In this document: positions 46,789 to 57,901 of the stretch, in pieces
Numbering within the stretch: position 1 is the first letter of the stretch
Layout of the letters: each line of letters begins with the position of its first letter
NCBI RefSeq assembly: GCF_002111585.1
Contig: NZ_LUTP01000011.1
Location: 43,743-107,742, forward strand
DNA from: Lonsdalea iberica
Lineage (GTDB): Bacteria; Pseudomonadota; Gammaproteobacteria; Enterobacterales; Enterobacteriaceae
Direction of reading: 5' to 3'
DNA length: 64,000 bases
Program-made: the position numbers and the translations under genes
The notes under the pieces: generated by a model
What the model was told of the DNA's origin: nothing
The model's input: the letters and a program-made list of their open reading frames with translations, nothing else
Databases searched by the model: none

Positions 46789-46811
46789 CGCAGGTTCAAC
46801 ATCAACCTGCG
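46789..46811. promoter_or_regulatory. Inverted repeat CGCAGGTT-N7-AACCTGCG upstream of the yeaGH promoter
   Basis: Perfect 8-base arms flank a 7-base spacer, 16 bases upstream of the -24 element on the yeaG side. It does not match the NtrC site (TGCACC-N5-GGTGCA). Possibly a site for another regulator; too close to act as a normal distant enhancer. Confidence 0.4.
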
Positions 46812-47095
46812 CGGCAAGGGGATGTTGTCTTCATTTTAAAGCGTAGTTTGCCTCGGTGAAATTTCCTCTATTCTTCATTGGGCTTTTTAATATATTTCAA
46901 TGACTCAGTTCGTTGTGACAGGGGGGATCCCCCTATACAACGGGTCTGAACGAGTATGCCAGAGCGACCTTCCGCCACTAGAAAAAATGGTTATAAGTTA
47001 TCCGTTTCAGTCTGTAGTAGCGTTCTTTCTCCGCCGTGACCATAATGACAGCCTACTCCCACGGGAGGGTCGATCGGAACAGGAGAACGTGAGCA

Positions 47096-47842
47096 GTGAA
47101 AAAACTTAAATCAGTAGGTATCTCGCTGGCGCTGAGCGTGACGGCGGCGTTATCCGCACAGGCGGAGACCTTTTCTCTTGGGGTGGGCGCCATCGGAGAA
47201 ACGTCGGTTTATCGCGGTGACGATAACCACATCTACCCCTTCCCGCAGGTGGTGTATGAAAGCGATAACTTCTATTTCCGCGGGTTGGGCGGCGGCTACT
47301 ACCTGTGGAATGACGACCAGAATAAACTTTCGTTGACCGCCTACTACAACCCGTTCGGATTTAAGCCGGGAGACAGTGACGACGGCAGCATGAAACAGCT
47401 GGATAAGCGTCGAGGCACGCTGATGGGCGGGGTGGCTTACCGTCATGATGCGCAATGGGGAACAATCCGCAGCGTTCTTGCCGCCGACACGCTGGGCAAC
47501 AGCGATGGCGTCGTATGGGATACGGCATACCTCTACCGCATCGATGCCGATCGGTGGCATTTCACGCCGGGGATTGGCGTTAACTGGTCGAGCGCTCGAC
47601 AGAACCGCTACTACTATGGGGTGAGCAATAGCGAGTCAGCACGTTCGGGCATTCAAAGCTATCGGCCGGGAGACAGTTGGGATCCGTATCTGGAGCTGAG
47701 CGTGGGGTACACCATTACGCCTCGCTGGAACACCTGGATTATTGGTCGCTACACCCGTCTTAGCGATGAAGTGAAAAGCAGCCCAATGGTTGAGAAAAGC
47801 GATAGCCTAATGCTGGGCGGCGGAATCAGTTACGCCTTCTAA
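47096..47842 (+). CDS. mipA: MipA/OmpV family outer-membrane protein, GTG start
   Basis: A 248-residue beta-barrel outer-membrane protein (E. coli MipA 248). The signal peptide ends near residue 23 (SAQA). In E. coli MipA was described as a scaffold linking MltA and PBP1b in murein synthesis. Strong conservation is seen in FYFRGLGGGYYLWND and RYTRLSDEVKSSPMVEKS. The start is GTG at 47096, nine bases after AGGAGA. It ends in SYAF, with the aromatic C-terminus needed for outer-membrane assembly. The gene is divergent from yeaG, as in E. coli. Confidence 0.92.
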   Translation: MKKLKSVGISLALSVTAALSAQAETFSLGVGAIGETSVYRGDDNHIYPFPQVVYESDNFYFRGLGGGYYLWNDDQNKLSLTAYYNPFGFKPGDSDDGSMKQLDKRRGTLMGGVAYRHDAQWGTIRSVLAADTLGNSDGVVWDTAYLYRIDADRWHFTPGIGVNWSSARQNRYYYGVSNSESARSGIQSYRPGDSWDPYLELSVGYTITPRWNTWIIGRYTRLSDEVKSSPMVEKSDSLMLGGGISYAF

Positions 47843-47869
47843 GCAGGAATGCACCATCTTTGTGCTTCG

Positions 47870-47907
47870 AACGCACCGTGTACGTCAGTCAACGGTGCGT
47901 TTGCTTT
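47870..47907 (+). terminator. Rho-independent terminator after mipA
   Basis: ACGCACCGT pairs with ACGGTGCGT around a 12-base loop, followed by TTGCTTTG. It starts 28 bases after the mipA stop. Confidence 0.7.
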
Positions 47908-47984
47908 GTGATGAAGCATCATCCCATTAAAAGGGGCGGCACGACGACTCGCGAACCGTACCGGCCTTGCACTCACAAATAAGA

Positions 47985-48868
47985 TTATTTTGCGTTCGTG
48001 GAATGAACGCGTATGGACGTCGCCAATTTAGCCGGCGCATGCCGGGTGATGTTAAATGGTTGACTGATACGGGCAGTTTCCACACACACGAACGTTTTGA
48101 AACCTTCATCGGTGAGATCCGACATCGCTTTGGACAGCTGTTCTCCTGGGTTCCAAGCAACGACATCGCTTTGGTTATGGTGGTGCACTTCTATAGTGCG
48201 CTCAAGCACCGGATCGTGGATAACGCTGATCGCTTTAGGTTCGGTATAGACCCGGTCGATGCGGTCGGGGAATGAGAGATCGCCTTGCTGGAGGCCGGGA
48301 TTCTCCGGGTCGACCTTATCGATAAAGCGCTCACCCAGCCCGCTGACGTGCGCGCGGCTGATGTCCCCGATATTGAAATAAGTATGCAGAGCGCTGGTTA
48401 TGCTGTATTCCCCTTCGAACTCCAACTCCACATCGCAAGACATTTGAGTGAGTACGAAACGCGCATCCACCTTAAACGCCTGCGGCCAGATGGCGCGCGT
48501 TTCCTCATTGTCGCGAAGCGTGAGAGTCAGCGTAACGCCGTCCGCATCATCGATATGGGATGAGAATGCCCAAGCATAATGCGCGCAAAGCCGTGACTGG
48601 GTTCGGCCACGGGACCAAACCAGGGGAAACAGACAGGAATGCCGCCACGAATAGCTTTCCCTTCCTTAAAAAGCGTGTTGTCGCTGAGCCAAATTACCGG
48701 CGCGGTGCCGGTGGGCTGCCAGGCGATTAAATGGGCCCCTTGCAGTGCGACGGCGGCTTTCAGCTGCGGATGGTCAATGACCACAATCGGCAGTTGGTCT
48801 TGCTGACGCAGCGTAATATGGGGGGAAATCGTTTTGCTGACGGGAAGGGAAAACAGGGCATCAGTCAT
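47985..48868 (-). pseudogene. yeaD: D-hexose-6-phosphate mutarotase YeaD, -1 frameshift
   Basis: YeaD is an aldose-1-epimerase-fold enzyme interconverting anomers of glucose-6-phosphate. The N-terminal part (MTDALFSLPVS, then AIRGGIPVCFPWFGPVAEPSHGFAR) starts at 48868. After HGFARIM the frame breaks near 48574: LGHSHPIS to a stop at 48527, whereas the rest (SALHTYFNIGDIS, SFPDRIDRVY, KTFVCVETA) resumes in another frame ending at 47985. One extra C would give IMPWAFSSH and 294 residues, the exact E. coli length. If real, the catalytic His and Glu lie on separate fragments and no activity is expected. Confidence 0.85.
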
Positions 48869-49242
48869 GGGCAGGCCTATTCATCTATGAGTAGAAATCA
48901 ATGATGAATATTGTGGCACTCATGACGTCATTCCCCAATAGGAATTCGCCGTCTCGTCGAACCGTGTCAAAAAACAGCGTTATTGGCTTCCATGCCACCT
49001 TGCCTTTGGACGTTAACGAATGTCGCTTTGTTTGGGCAGAGGATGTCGCTCGCGGACATGAACCCTCGTAACTTGCCGAGAAAAGACGGCAGCAGATGTC
49101 GTGATGCGGATGAGAACAACAAATCGGTCAAGCAGTCTGAAAGGGGTTATAGAACGTCGTGTGGGGTGGGGGACATGGCACTCAATGGCGCGAGAGAAGC
49201 CATCGCGCTGTGAAACCGACGTGCATCGAGATCATTGTGCAT
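48869..49242. other. Gap between yeaD and gapA
   Basis: About 370 bases between the yeaD start and the gapA terminator with no convincing gene. In E. coli yeaE lies near yeaD; it is not here. The yeaD promoter should be in this stretch. Confidence 0.4.
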
Positions 49243-49268
49243 TAAAAAGGGCGACTTGCGTCGCCCTT
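49243..49268 (-). terminator. Rho-independent terminator of gapA
   Basis: On the minus strand GGGCGAC pairs with GTCGCCC around GCAA and is followed by five T. It begins 26 bases after the gapA stop. Confidence 0.9.
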
Positions 49269-49293
49269 GATTCAGTTTCCGAACTTTAGCTCA

Positions 49294-50301
<1,008 letters not shown>

Positions 50302-50501
50302 CTATTTGGTTTGTGAATAAAAGGTTGGCTGTAAAATTACAAAAACCTTCCCGAGGGTCAAGCGGAATCGTGTCAATAGTTGCTGTATGTCAAAACTATG
50401 GGCAACCCTTGCACGATAAATCATCTATTCGGTCATTTCAGTTGTTGGACAACATGATAGGAGCATTGGCCGGGTATGAGAACACCCGATGGGGGTATTA
50501 T

Positions 50502-50517
50502 TGTGACATAGATCACA
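50502..50517. promoter_or_regulatory. CRP site upstream of gapA
   Basis: TGTGACATAGATCACA matches TGTGA-N6-TCACA perfectly. E. coli gapA has CRP-dependent promoters, and the distance (213 bases from the ATG) is consistent with a far upstream promoter. msrB, divergent, could also be affected. Confidence 0.85.
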
Positions 50518-50645
50518 ATTAGCACCCCGTCAGGCTTTAGCCTATCGCAATAAGAGGCCAAATAGCGTTTCGAGTGTTAATTTTTTGTAGTGCTAACGGT
50601 CTATACTCTTTAACACGAGTAATAACTTCCTTTGTGAGCAAAGCC

Positions 50646-51062
50646 ATGGACAAAGACCTTTCCGACTCTATTCAGCGCGATAACCTGACGGAAATACAAC
50701 GATATGTTACCCAACAGCGGGGAACTGAACCGCCGTTTTCCGGCAAGTTGCTGCATAACAAGCAGACCGGCATTTATCACTGTCTATGTTGTAAACAACC
50801 CCTGTTTTATTCGGATGACAAGTTTGACTCCGGCTGTGGCTGGCCCAGTTTTGATCAACCCGTGTCTGCGGAGGCGATTCATTATCTGGATGATAATTCG
50901 CATAATATGCATCGAGTGGAAATTCGTTGCGGCAATTGCGAGGCGCATCTCGGGCATGTATTCCCTGATGGCCCCAAAGAGACGACCGGCGAGCGTTATT
51001 GCGTCAATTCAGCCTCGTTAAGTTTTATCGATGCGGAAAACAATCAAGAAATAGAAGGCTAG
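50646..51062 (+). CDS. msrB: Peptide methionine-R-sulfoxide reductase MsrB
   Basis: A 138-residue enzyme (E. coli 137) reducing the R diastereomer of methionine sulfoxide in proteins. Structural zinc cysteines C46, C49, C95 and C98 are present, as is the catalytic C119 in RYCVNSASL. The ATG at 50646 is chosen for family length; the open frame back to 50574 runs into the promoter region. It is divergent from gapA, as in E. coli. Confidence 0.95.
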   Translation: MDKDLSDSIQRDNLTEIQRYVTQQRGTEPPFSGKLLHNKQTGIYHCLCCKQPLFYSDDKFDSGCGWPSFDQPVSAEAIHYLDDNSHNMHRVEIRCGNCEAHLGHVFPDGPKETTGERYCVNSASLSFIDAENNQEIEG

Positions 51063-51204
51063 AAGTCTATCTAATTGAATCGTTTCAGCTAAAAGCGGCT
51101 CTACTCGGGGCGACGGTACGTGAAGGCACGGTAACACGGGCATTTGTACTGTGTATTGGGGACCTCTACAGCCACCTACATGCACGAATCAAGGAATGTG
51201 GACT

Positions 51205-51486
51205 ATGCAGATTGAGGATGTGTTAAAAGCGATGACGCCGGAGATCTATCAGCGTTTGGTGACGGCGGTGGAATTGGGTAAATGGCCCGACGGCGTGGCG
51301 CTGACTCTGGAACAGAAAGACAGCGCCATGCAGATGGTCTTACTTTGGCAGTCTCGCCACAACGTAGAGGCCGACCACATGAGCGTCAACCAGCAGGGCG
51401 AAATCGAAATCAAATGTAAACAGGCGCTTAAGCAGCGGTTTGATGCGGCAGCCAAGCCGATTATGGTGTTGAAACCGCAGGACTGA
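51205..51486 (+). CDS. yeaC: YeaC (DUF1315) protein
   Basis: A 93-residue protein (E. coli 90) with the highly conserved PEIYQRLVTAVELGKWPDG core. Function is unknown. The ATG at 51205 follows AAGGAATGTG; the longer frame from 51151 is not conserved. It lies 142 bases after msrB, on the same strand, in the same neighbourhood as in E. coli. Confidence 0.92.
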   Translation: MQIEDVLKAMTPEIYQRLVTAVELGKWPDGVALTLEQKDSAMQMVLLWQSRHNVEADHMSVNQQGEIEIKCKQALKQRFDAAAKPIMVLKPQD

Positions 51487-51520
51487 CGGCGTTGACCTTA
51501 TTGTCTTCGCCACCAGTTAT

Positions 51521-52171
51521 CTAGCCTTGCGAGGAGGAGAGTGCGGTGATAAAGGCCTGCGACTCCGTCAAGATCGCGCCCTGAGCCTGCATCTCCTCGA
51601 GTGCCTTCTCGCTGTCTGTGGGTCCTAGATTGACTCCGCGACAGCCGTCTACCAAGACCTCAGTACAATACCCCAGCATTAGCGCATCCAGCACCGTGTA
51701 CTTCACACAGTAATCTGTCGCCAATCCCATGATGGCGAGGGCGTCTACGTGATGGGCGCGCAGCCAGTTGTCTAATTCGGTTTTTACCCGATGGCCGTTA
51801 TCAAAAAAAGCGCTGTAGCTGTCGATGTCCCTGGCGGTTCCTTTGTGGACGACCCAGTCAATAGCCTGCCGATTGAGCGCCGGGTGGAACTCGGCGCCCG
51901 GCTCGCCGGCGACGCAGTGCACCGGCCACCACACTTGTGGTAGTCCCTCCAGCTCGCCCAGTTCGCCGATCGTCGTGCCGGAATTCACGGCAAAGCTGCG
52001 ATGTTCCGCCGGATGCCAGTCCAGGCTTGCTACCACGGCGATCTGCGCGTTTTGACAGGCGGAGATCGCACGGTTAGCCACCGGGATGACGCTGTCGCCC
52101 TCGCTGATGGCCAAGGCGCCGCCGGGACAAAAATCATTCTGCAAATCGATCAGTAACAGCGCCTTCTTCAT
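51521..52171 (-). CDS. pncA: Nicotinamidase PncA
   Basis: A 216-residue isochorismatase-fold amidase (E. coli 213) that hydrolyses nicotinamide to nicotinate for NAD salvage, and also pyrazinamide. The catalytic triad is D9, K110 and C155; metal ligands D51, H53 and H85 are visible. It lies 14 bases downstream of ansA on the same strand, as in E. coli, probably as one transcript. Confidence 0.95.
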   Translation of the reverse strand: MKKALLLIDLQNDFCPGGALAISEGDSVIPVANRAISACQNAQIAVVASLDWHPAEHRSFAVNSGTTIGELGELEGLPQVWWPVHCVAGEPGAEFHPALNRQAIDWVVHKGTARDIDSYSAFFDNGHRVKTELDNWLRAHHVDALAIMGLATDYCVKYTVLDALMLGYCTEVLVDGCRGVNLGPTDSEKALEEMQAQGAILTESQAFITALSSSQG

Positions 52172-52185
52172 GCGGCCTCCGAATT

Positions 52186-53202
52186 TTAGCTATTGCTGAG
52201 TTCACCCCGCAGATCCTGCTGCATCAACCGGCGGATAGCGTCAGGGGACAGATCTTCGCGACTCAGTAGATAATGTAGCTTGGTAAGCGTCGCTTCAACG
52301 GTCATATCAAAACCGCTGATCACGCCGGCCTGCGACAGTGCGTTGCCAGTCGCATAGCCTTCCATGTTGACGCAGCCGGATATGCACTGCGTCAAGTTGA
52401 CCACAATAATGCCGCGATCGGACGCTTCCCGCAGCTCTTGCAGAAACGCTTTGTTCTGCGGCGCGTTGCCGACGCCGTAAGAGCGCAGAATCAACGCCCG
52501 AACAGGCTGAAGCAGGAAGTTGCGTACCACGTCGGCGGAAATACCGGGGTAAATAGTGATAACGCCGATGGGCTGGGGGGTGATGTCATGAACGACCAGC
52601 GGCTCCGTCGACTCAGCCAGCGGCGCCGAGGAGAGGCGGCGAATGTGGATGCCAGTTTCCAGCAGCACGGGGTAGTTGGGAGAGGAGAACGCATCAAAGC
52701 CGTCGGCATGAGCTTTGGTGGTGCGATTGCCGCGCAGTAGCTTGTTATTGAAGAACAGACTGACTTCGTTAATAGGGTGGTTGGCCGCCACATACAGCGC
52801 GTTCAGCAGGTTGGTTTGTCCATCAGAACGCAGTTCTGCCAGTGGGATCTGTGACCCTGTCACGATGACCGGTTTAGCCAGATTCTCTAGCATGAACGAC
52901 AGCGCCGACGCCGTGAAGGCCATCGTGTCTGTCCCATGCAAAATCACGAAGCCGTCATAGTCGTCGTAATGCTGCCGTATGTCGTTGGCGATGATCTGCC
53001 AGTCTTCCGGCGTCATATCCGAGGAGTCGATCAGCGGCGTATATTCATGAATGGTAAAGGATGGCATTTCCGGCCGATGAAACTCGGGCATCTGGGCCAG
53101 CTGCTGCTGGAGATGGCCTGAAACCGGGATATAGCCCTGAGCGGAGTGTTGCATGCCGATCGTGCCGCCCGTATAGGCGACATAAATGGATTTCTTTTGC
53201 AT
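52186..53202 (-). CDS. ansA: Cytoplasmic L-asparaginase I (AnsA)
   Basis: A 338-residue type I asparaginase, the same length as E. coli AnsA. The active-site threonine T14 in YTGGTIG and the second catalytic motif HGTDT near residue 90 are present. There is no signal peptide, as expected for the cytoplasmic low-affinity enzyme. It is the first gene of the ansA-pncA pair. Confidence 0.95.
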   Translation of the reverse strand: MQKKSIYVAYTGGTIGMQHSAQGYIPVSGHLQQQLAQMPEFHRPEMPSFTIHEYTPLIDSSDMTPEDWQIIANDIRQHYDDYDGFVILHGTDTMAFTASALSFMLENLAKPVIVTGSQIPLAELRSDGQTNLLNALYVAANHPINEVSLFFNNKLLRGNRTTKAHADGFDAFSSPNYPVLLETGIHIRRLSSAPLAESTEPLVVHDITPQPIGVITIYPGISADVVRNFLLQPVRALILRSYGVGNAPQNKAFLQELREASDRGIIVVNLTQCISGCVNMEGYATGNALSQAGVISGFDMTVEATLTKLHYLLSREDLSPDAIRRLMQQDLRGELSNS

Positions 53203-53293
53203 GGGTGTGATTACGTCAAAATCAAAAAATGGATTATAGAGCGAAGCGAGGGGAAAAGCAGCCCGGCGATTGTCCGCCGGGCGGGTAAAGCGA

Positions 53294-55144
53294 TTAGCGA
53301 ACGTTGCCGCAGCTTAGACAAATAACATAGCGATGTTGCGGGTCAGTCAGTTTAGTCGACAGAGACGGTTGAGCGCGCAGCATCTCGCTCAACTCCGCGA
53401 CGGGGGCGGGAAAGAGTGTCTGCAATGCCTCGGGAAGCGTTGCGTATACCGAGCCTCGAACCTGATTAAAGAGCACATCCATCACCCCTTCATCCTCTTC
53501 GAACCAGACCAGCTGATGATGATCCAACTTGGCTAACTCTGCCGCCTTCTTCACCGCATCGTCGAAGTCGCCTAGCGTATCGACCAGGCCGTTGGCTTTT
53601 GCATCGTTGCCGATCCAGACGTGGCCCTGAGCGATTTCGTCCACCTGTTCTGGGGTCTTGTTACGGGACTTCGCCACCAGAGAGAGGAAGTTTTTGTAGC
53701 CTCGCTCAATATTGACCTGCATCAGTTGGCCGAATTCCGTCGGCAGCGCCTTGGTCATAGACAGATCGGCTAGCGGTGAGGTGGCGACGCCGTCAGTATG
53801 AACACCGACGCTGTCCAACGTATTCTCGACCGTGTTGATCACGCCGAAGATGCCGATGGAACCGGTAAGCGTACTGGGGCTGGCGATAATGGCGTTAGCT
53901 GGCGTGGAGATCCAGTAACCGCCTGAGGCGGCCATGCCTCCCATCGAGACCACCACTGGTTTGCCAGCCTGGCGTGCGGCGGCCAGCTCGCCACGTATTT
54001 GTTCGGACGCGGTGACGCTGCCCCCTGGGCTGTTCACGCGCAGGATGATGGCTTTCACCTTGGTATCAAGCCGGGCATCGCGGATTTGTCCGGCCGTCGT
54101 ATTACCGCCGACATAACCTGGCGCCTCGTTGCCATCGACGATCATCCCGTTGGCGAAGATCACGGCAATCTGGTTGTCGTCCGGCTGAGGATCGGTGAGC
54201 GTGTAGTCATAGAAAGAGGTGTAATTAAAGTCTTTGCTTTTAGCATCCCAACCAAAGGTCTTGATCAGCTTTTGTTCAATGACCGAGCGGGAAGCCACCT
54301 CATCCACCAGTTTGTTATCCAGCGCATAGCGTGCGGTATCGCCGTCCACCGCGCGCAGGGCGGCGAGCAGGCCGTCGGCGCCGGGGAAGAGCTGCTGAGG
54401 CGTGATTTCACGATTTGCGGCTATCGTCGTCAGGTAGTTTTGCCACAGGCTGTTGACCCAACGACCGTCGGCATCCCGTGCGGCGGGGGACATGTCATCC
54501 CGGATGTAGGGCTCGACGGCGGATTTATAGGTGCCGACGCGGAAGATGTGCGTGGTGACCTTAAGCTTATCCAGCAGCGTTTTATAGTAGAGGTTGTTGG
54601 TGGCGAAGCCGTGCAGGTCGATGCCGCCCTGCGGCGTCAAGAAAATCTTGTTGGCGTAACTGGCCAGATAGTACTGCGACTGGTCATAGTTATCGCCTAC
54701 GGCGTAAATCGGTTTGCCCGTGTCGCGAAATTCACGCAGCGCTTTGCCGATATACTGCAGTGACGGCTGATCGGCACCGACGAAGTCGGACAGATCCATC
54801 ACCATGCCGGTAATATTGCGGTCGTTTTTGGCCTGCCTAATGACGTCAACGACGTCAAATAGCGAGTTTTCCTGATTGCGATTGGCGGACACGCCTAAAA
54901 ACTCGCGGCCAAACTGCCGCAGCTTATTATTCACTGAGGGTTTGTCGACGACGACGCCGGTGATGTTCAACATCAGCGCGCCTTTCGCAGTTTCAGGCGG
55001 AGTCGCCTTGAATTGACTAAAGATACCCAGGCCAACCAGGATCAGCATGATAAGAAAAATATTGAGGATGAATTCCCGGATGAAGTTAAGCAGGCGCCAC
55101 CCCCACTTAAAGAATCCGCTGAAAATCCGCCACATCGTGCGCAT
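53294..55144 (-). CDS. sppA: Signal peptide peptidase A (protease IV), SppA
   Basis: A 616-residue membrane-anchored serine protease (E. coli 618) that degrades cleaved signal peptides. One membrane anchor is at about residues 25-43. The catalytic lysine lies in VGTYKSAVEP near residue 205 and the catalytic serine in GGMAASGGYW near 405; both repeats of the SppA fold are seen. It ends LSCGNVR, close to E. coli TCANMR. The start follows GGAG. It is divergent from ydjA. Confidence 0.95.
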   Translation of the reverse strand: MRTMWRIFSGFFKWGWRLLNFIREFILNIFLIMLILVGLGIFSQFKATPPETAKGALMLNITGVVVDKPSVNNKLRQFGREFLGVSANRNQENSLFDVVDVIRQAKNDRNITGMVMDLSDFVGADQPSLQYIGKALREFRDTGKPIYAVGDNYDQSQYYLASYANKIFLTPQGGIDLHGFATNNLYYKTLLDKLKVTTHIFRVGTYKSAVEPYIRDDMSPAARDADGRWVNSLWQNYLTTIAANREITPQQLFPGADGLLAALRAVDGDTARYALDNKLVDEVASRSVIEQKLIKTFGWDAKSKDFNYTSFYDYTLTDPQPDDNQIAVIFANGMIVDGNEAPGYVGGNTTAGQIRDARLDTKVKAIILRVNSPGGSVTASEQIRGELAAARQAGKPVVVSMGGMAASGGYWISTPANAIIASPSTLTGSIGIFGVINTVENTLDSVGVHTDGVATSPLADLSMTKALPTEFGQLMQVNIERGYKNFLSLVAKSRNKTPEQVDEIAQGHVWIGNDAKANGLVDTLGDFDDAVKKAAELAKLDHHQLVWFEEDEGVMDVLFNQVRGSVYATLPEALQTLFPAPVAELSEMLRAQPSLSTKLTDPQHRYVICLSCGNVR

Positions 55145-55328
55145 GATAACTCCGAAAATGGGAAAAACAGTTTAGTATCCTAATGAGCGGACAGGTAAAA
55201 GTCAGCTTTTTATCTTGCCCGGCGCGGCGCCACAGGTTGTTAACTTGTAACAAAACTTCTGGCTGTGCTAACGTTGCGCGCGATCTCGTCTCAACCCTTG
55301 CTACCTGATGAATTACAGGAGATGTGTG

Positions 55329-55880
55329 ATGGATGCCCTGGAACTATTACTTAATCGTCGGTCGGCTTCCCGATTGACAGCTCCGGCCCCCGCTGGCGCC
55401 GTGCTGGAAAATATTATTCATGCCGGTATGCGGGCTCCCGATCACGGCGCATTGCAGCCGTGGCGCTTCTTCGTGATTCAGGATGAGGGACTCAGTCGCT
55501 TCAGCGACGTGTTGGTCGAAGCGGCACAGCAAAATCATCTGGATGAGTCGGCTATCGAAAAGGCGCGTAAGTCGCCGTTTCGGGCGCCGCTGATTATCAC
55601 CGTCATCGCGCATTGCGAAGAAAATCACAAAGTTCCTGTATGGGAGCAAGTGGTGTCGGCGGGCTGCGCTGTGCATGCCATGCAGATGGCGGCGCAGGCG
55701 CAGGGGTTCAACGGCATTTGGCGCAGCGGCGCCTGGACGCACAGCGACCGCGTGCGCGAAGCCTTCGACTGTCGTCCACAGGATGAAATTGTCGGATTTC
55801 TTTACTTGGGTACTCCTCAGCTAAAAGCTTCCTCGACGTTGACGCCGACCGACCCGGATCGGATCGTCCGCTATTTCTGA
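55329..55880 (+). CDS. ydjA: Putative FMN nitroreductase YdjA
   Basis: A 183-residue protein, identical in length to E. coli YdjA. It begins [16 protein letters not shown], and has the FMN-contact arginine-rich start, [13 protein letters not shown] and GIWRSGAW motifs of the minimal nitroreductase family. The physiological substrate is unknown. The ATG at 55329 follows AGGAGATGT; an upstream start at 55308 adds seven non-conserved residues. Confidence 0.93.
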   Translation: MDALELLLNRRSASRLTAPAPAGAVLENIIHAGMRAPDHGALQPWRFFVIQDEGLSRFSDVLVEAAQQNHLDESAIEKARKSPFRAPLIITVIAHCEENHKVPVWEQVVSAGCAVHAMQMAAQAQGFNGIWRSGAWTHSDRVREAFDCRPQDEIVGFLYLGTPQLKASSTLTPTDPDRIVRYF

Positions 55881-55969
55881 TGCGATTGGCCATATCGAAT
55901 CGCTATCTCGCTCCCTCTATACCAATATAGAGGGAGCCTCAATAACAACTGCCGGTAGTGCGGTGAATC

Positions 55970-57901
55970 ATGCGACTTTTTATTGCCGAAAAGCCCAGCC
56001 TGGCGCGGGCTATCGCCGATGTTTTGCCTAAACCCCATCGGCGGGGGGAGGGTTATATCGCCTGCGGACAGCACGATGTCGTGACGTGGTGCGTGGGCCA
56101 TCTGCTAGAGCAGGCCCAGCCGGATGCTTACGATCCCCGCTATGCGCGTTGGGCGCTGGACGATCTACCGATTGTGCCCCAGAAGTGGCGGCTGCAGCCG
56201 CGGCCTTCCGTAAGTAAGCAGCTCAATGCCATCAAAAAACTGTTAGCGCAGGCAGACGACGTCATTCATGCCGGCGACCCCGACCGAGAAGGTCAGCTGC
56301 TGGTTGATGAGGTGTTGGAATACCTCGATCTTCCCAATGAGAAACGTCAACGTGTGCAACGCTGCCTGATAAACGATCTCAACCCGCAGGCGGTCGAGAG
56401 AGCCGTGGCCCGTCTGCGACAAAACCGTGAATTTATCCCTCTGTGCGTATCTGCGCTGGCGCGTTCGCGCGCGGATTGGCTGTATGGCATCAATATGACT
56501 CGCGCCTATACGCTGTTGGGCCGCCAAGCCGGCTATGACGGCGTGCTGTCGGTGGGAAGAGTCCAGACGCCGGTGCTGGGATTGGTGGTTCGGCGCGACG
56601 AAGAGATCGAAAACTTCGTGCCTAGAGACTTTTTCGACGTCAAGGCGCATATCGTGACGCCGGCGGATGAGCGCTTCACGGCACTGTGGCAGCCCAGTGA
56701 ATCCTGTGAACCTTATCAGGACGAGGAGGGGCGTTTGCTACACCGGCCACTGGCGGAGCATGTGGTGACCCGGATTGCCGGGCAGCCTGCTCGTGTTACG
56801 GGCTATAATGATAAACGGGAATCAGAAATCGCTCCGTTGCCTTACTCGCTGTCTACGCTACAGATCGAAGCCGCCAGACGGTTTGGATTGAGCGCTCAGC
56901 AGGTGCTGGACACCTGTCAGCGACTGTATGAAACCCATAAGCTGATTACCTATCCTCGTTCGGACTGCCGCTATCTGCCCGAAGAGCACTTTGCGGGGCG
57001 ACAGGCGGTATTACAGGCGATTGGGGTGCATCAGCCGGATTTACAACCGCCCGAACCGATTTTTGACAGCGAACGCCGCAACCGATGCTGGGATGACGGT
57101 AAGGTGGATGCTCACCACGCAATCATCCCGACTGCGCGAACAGCCAAGACGACGCTGACGCAGCACGAAAGTCAGGTGTATGGGCTGGTCGCCCGACAAT
57201 ATTTGATGCAATTCTGCGCTCATGCCGTCTTCCGCAAATGCGTGATCGAACTGGATATTGCCGGGGGGAAATTTGTGGCCAAGGCCCGCTTTCTGGCGGA
57301 AGCAGGCTGGCGCACGCTCCTCGGTGGTAAAGAGCGGGACGAAGAGAACGAAGGGACGCCGCTGCCCGTTGTCAGCCAAGGCGACGACCTTTTGTGTGAA
57401 CGGGGGGAAGTGGTTGAGCGCCAGACCCAGCCGCCGCGCCATTTTACCGATGCGACGCTACTCTCGGCCATGACGGGAATTGCACGGTTTGTACAGGATA
57501 AAGCACTGAAGAAAATTCTACGTGCGACCGATGGATTAGGAACGGAAGCGACGAGAGCCGGCATTATCGAGCTTCTGTTCAAGCGTGCTTTCCTGGAGAA
57601 AAAAGGTCGCTACATCCATGCCAGCGAAACTGGGAGAGCGCTGATCCATTCATTGCCGCCCAGCGCCGCGCATCCGGATATGACCGCTCATTGGGAGTCC
57701 ACGTTGACGAAAATCAGCGAAAAACAGTGCCGCTATCAGGATTTTATGCAGCCGCTGACAGAGTCTCTGTGCGACATCATCCAGCAAGTCAGGCATCGTG
57801 GCAGTATGCCGTTATTACGTGGCCTGCCGCCCGCGCCCGGCAAATCGAAACCAAAAAAGCGACGTAAGTCGCAGCCTAAGGTGAAGGAGCAAAATTCATG
57901 A
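55970..57901 (+). CDS. topB: DNA topoisomerase III (TopB)
   Basis: A 643-residue type IA topoisomerase (E. coli 653) involved in decatenation and replication fork resolution. The toprim domain starts [15 protein letters not shown], with the acidic DPDREGQ motif near 103. The catalytic tyrosine is in [13 protein letters not shown] near 328. The protein ends in a basic tail ([13 protein letters not shown]). Its stop overlaps the ynjH start by 4 bases, so the two are coupled. Confidence 0.95.
   Translation: MRLFIAEKPSLARAIADVLPKPHRRGEGYIACGQHDVVTWCVGHLLEQAQPDAYDPRYARWALDDLPIVPQKWRLQPRPSVSKQLNAIKKLLAQADDVIHAGDPDREGQLLVDEVLEYLDLPNEKRQRVQRCLINDLNPQAVERAVARLRQNREFIPLCVSALARSRADWLYGINMTRAYTLLGRQAGYDGVLSVGRVQTPVLGLVVRRDEEIENFVPRDFFDVKAHIVTPADERFTALWQPSESCEPYQDEEGRLLHRPLAEHVVTRIAGQPARVTGYNDKRESEIAPLPYSLSTLQIEAARRFGLSAQQVLDTCQRLYETHKLITYPRSDCRYLPEEHFAGRQAVLQAIGVHQPDLQPPEPIFDSERRNRCWDDGKVDAHHAIIPTARTAKTTLTQHESQVYGLVARQYLMQFCAHAVFRKCVIELDIAGGKFVAKARFLAEAGWRTLLGGKERDEENEGTPLPVVSQGDDLLCERGEVVERQTQPPRHFTDATLLSAMTGIARFVQDKALKKILRATDGLGTEATRAGIIELLFKRAFLEKKGRYIHASETGRALIHSLPPSAAHPDMTAHWESTLTKISEKQCRYQDFMQPLTESLCDIIQQVRHRGSMPLLRGLPPAPGKSKPKKRRKSQPKVKEQNS

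Larger units (their letters stand above)
46649..47095. other. Divergent regulatory region between yeaG and mipA
   Basis: A 447-base stretch without a gene. It holds the sigma-54 promoter and the adjacent inverted repeat for yeaG. On the mipA side the last 120 bases carry a possible mipA promoter. Confidence 0.5.
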
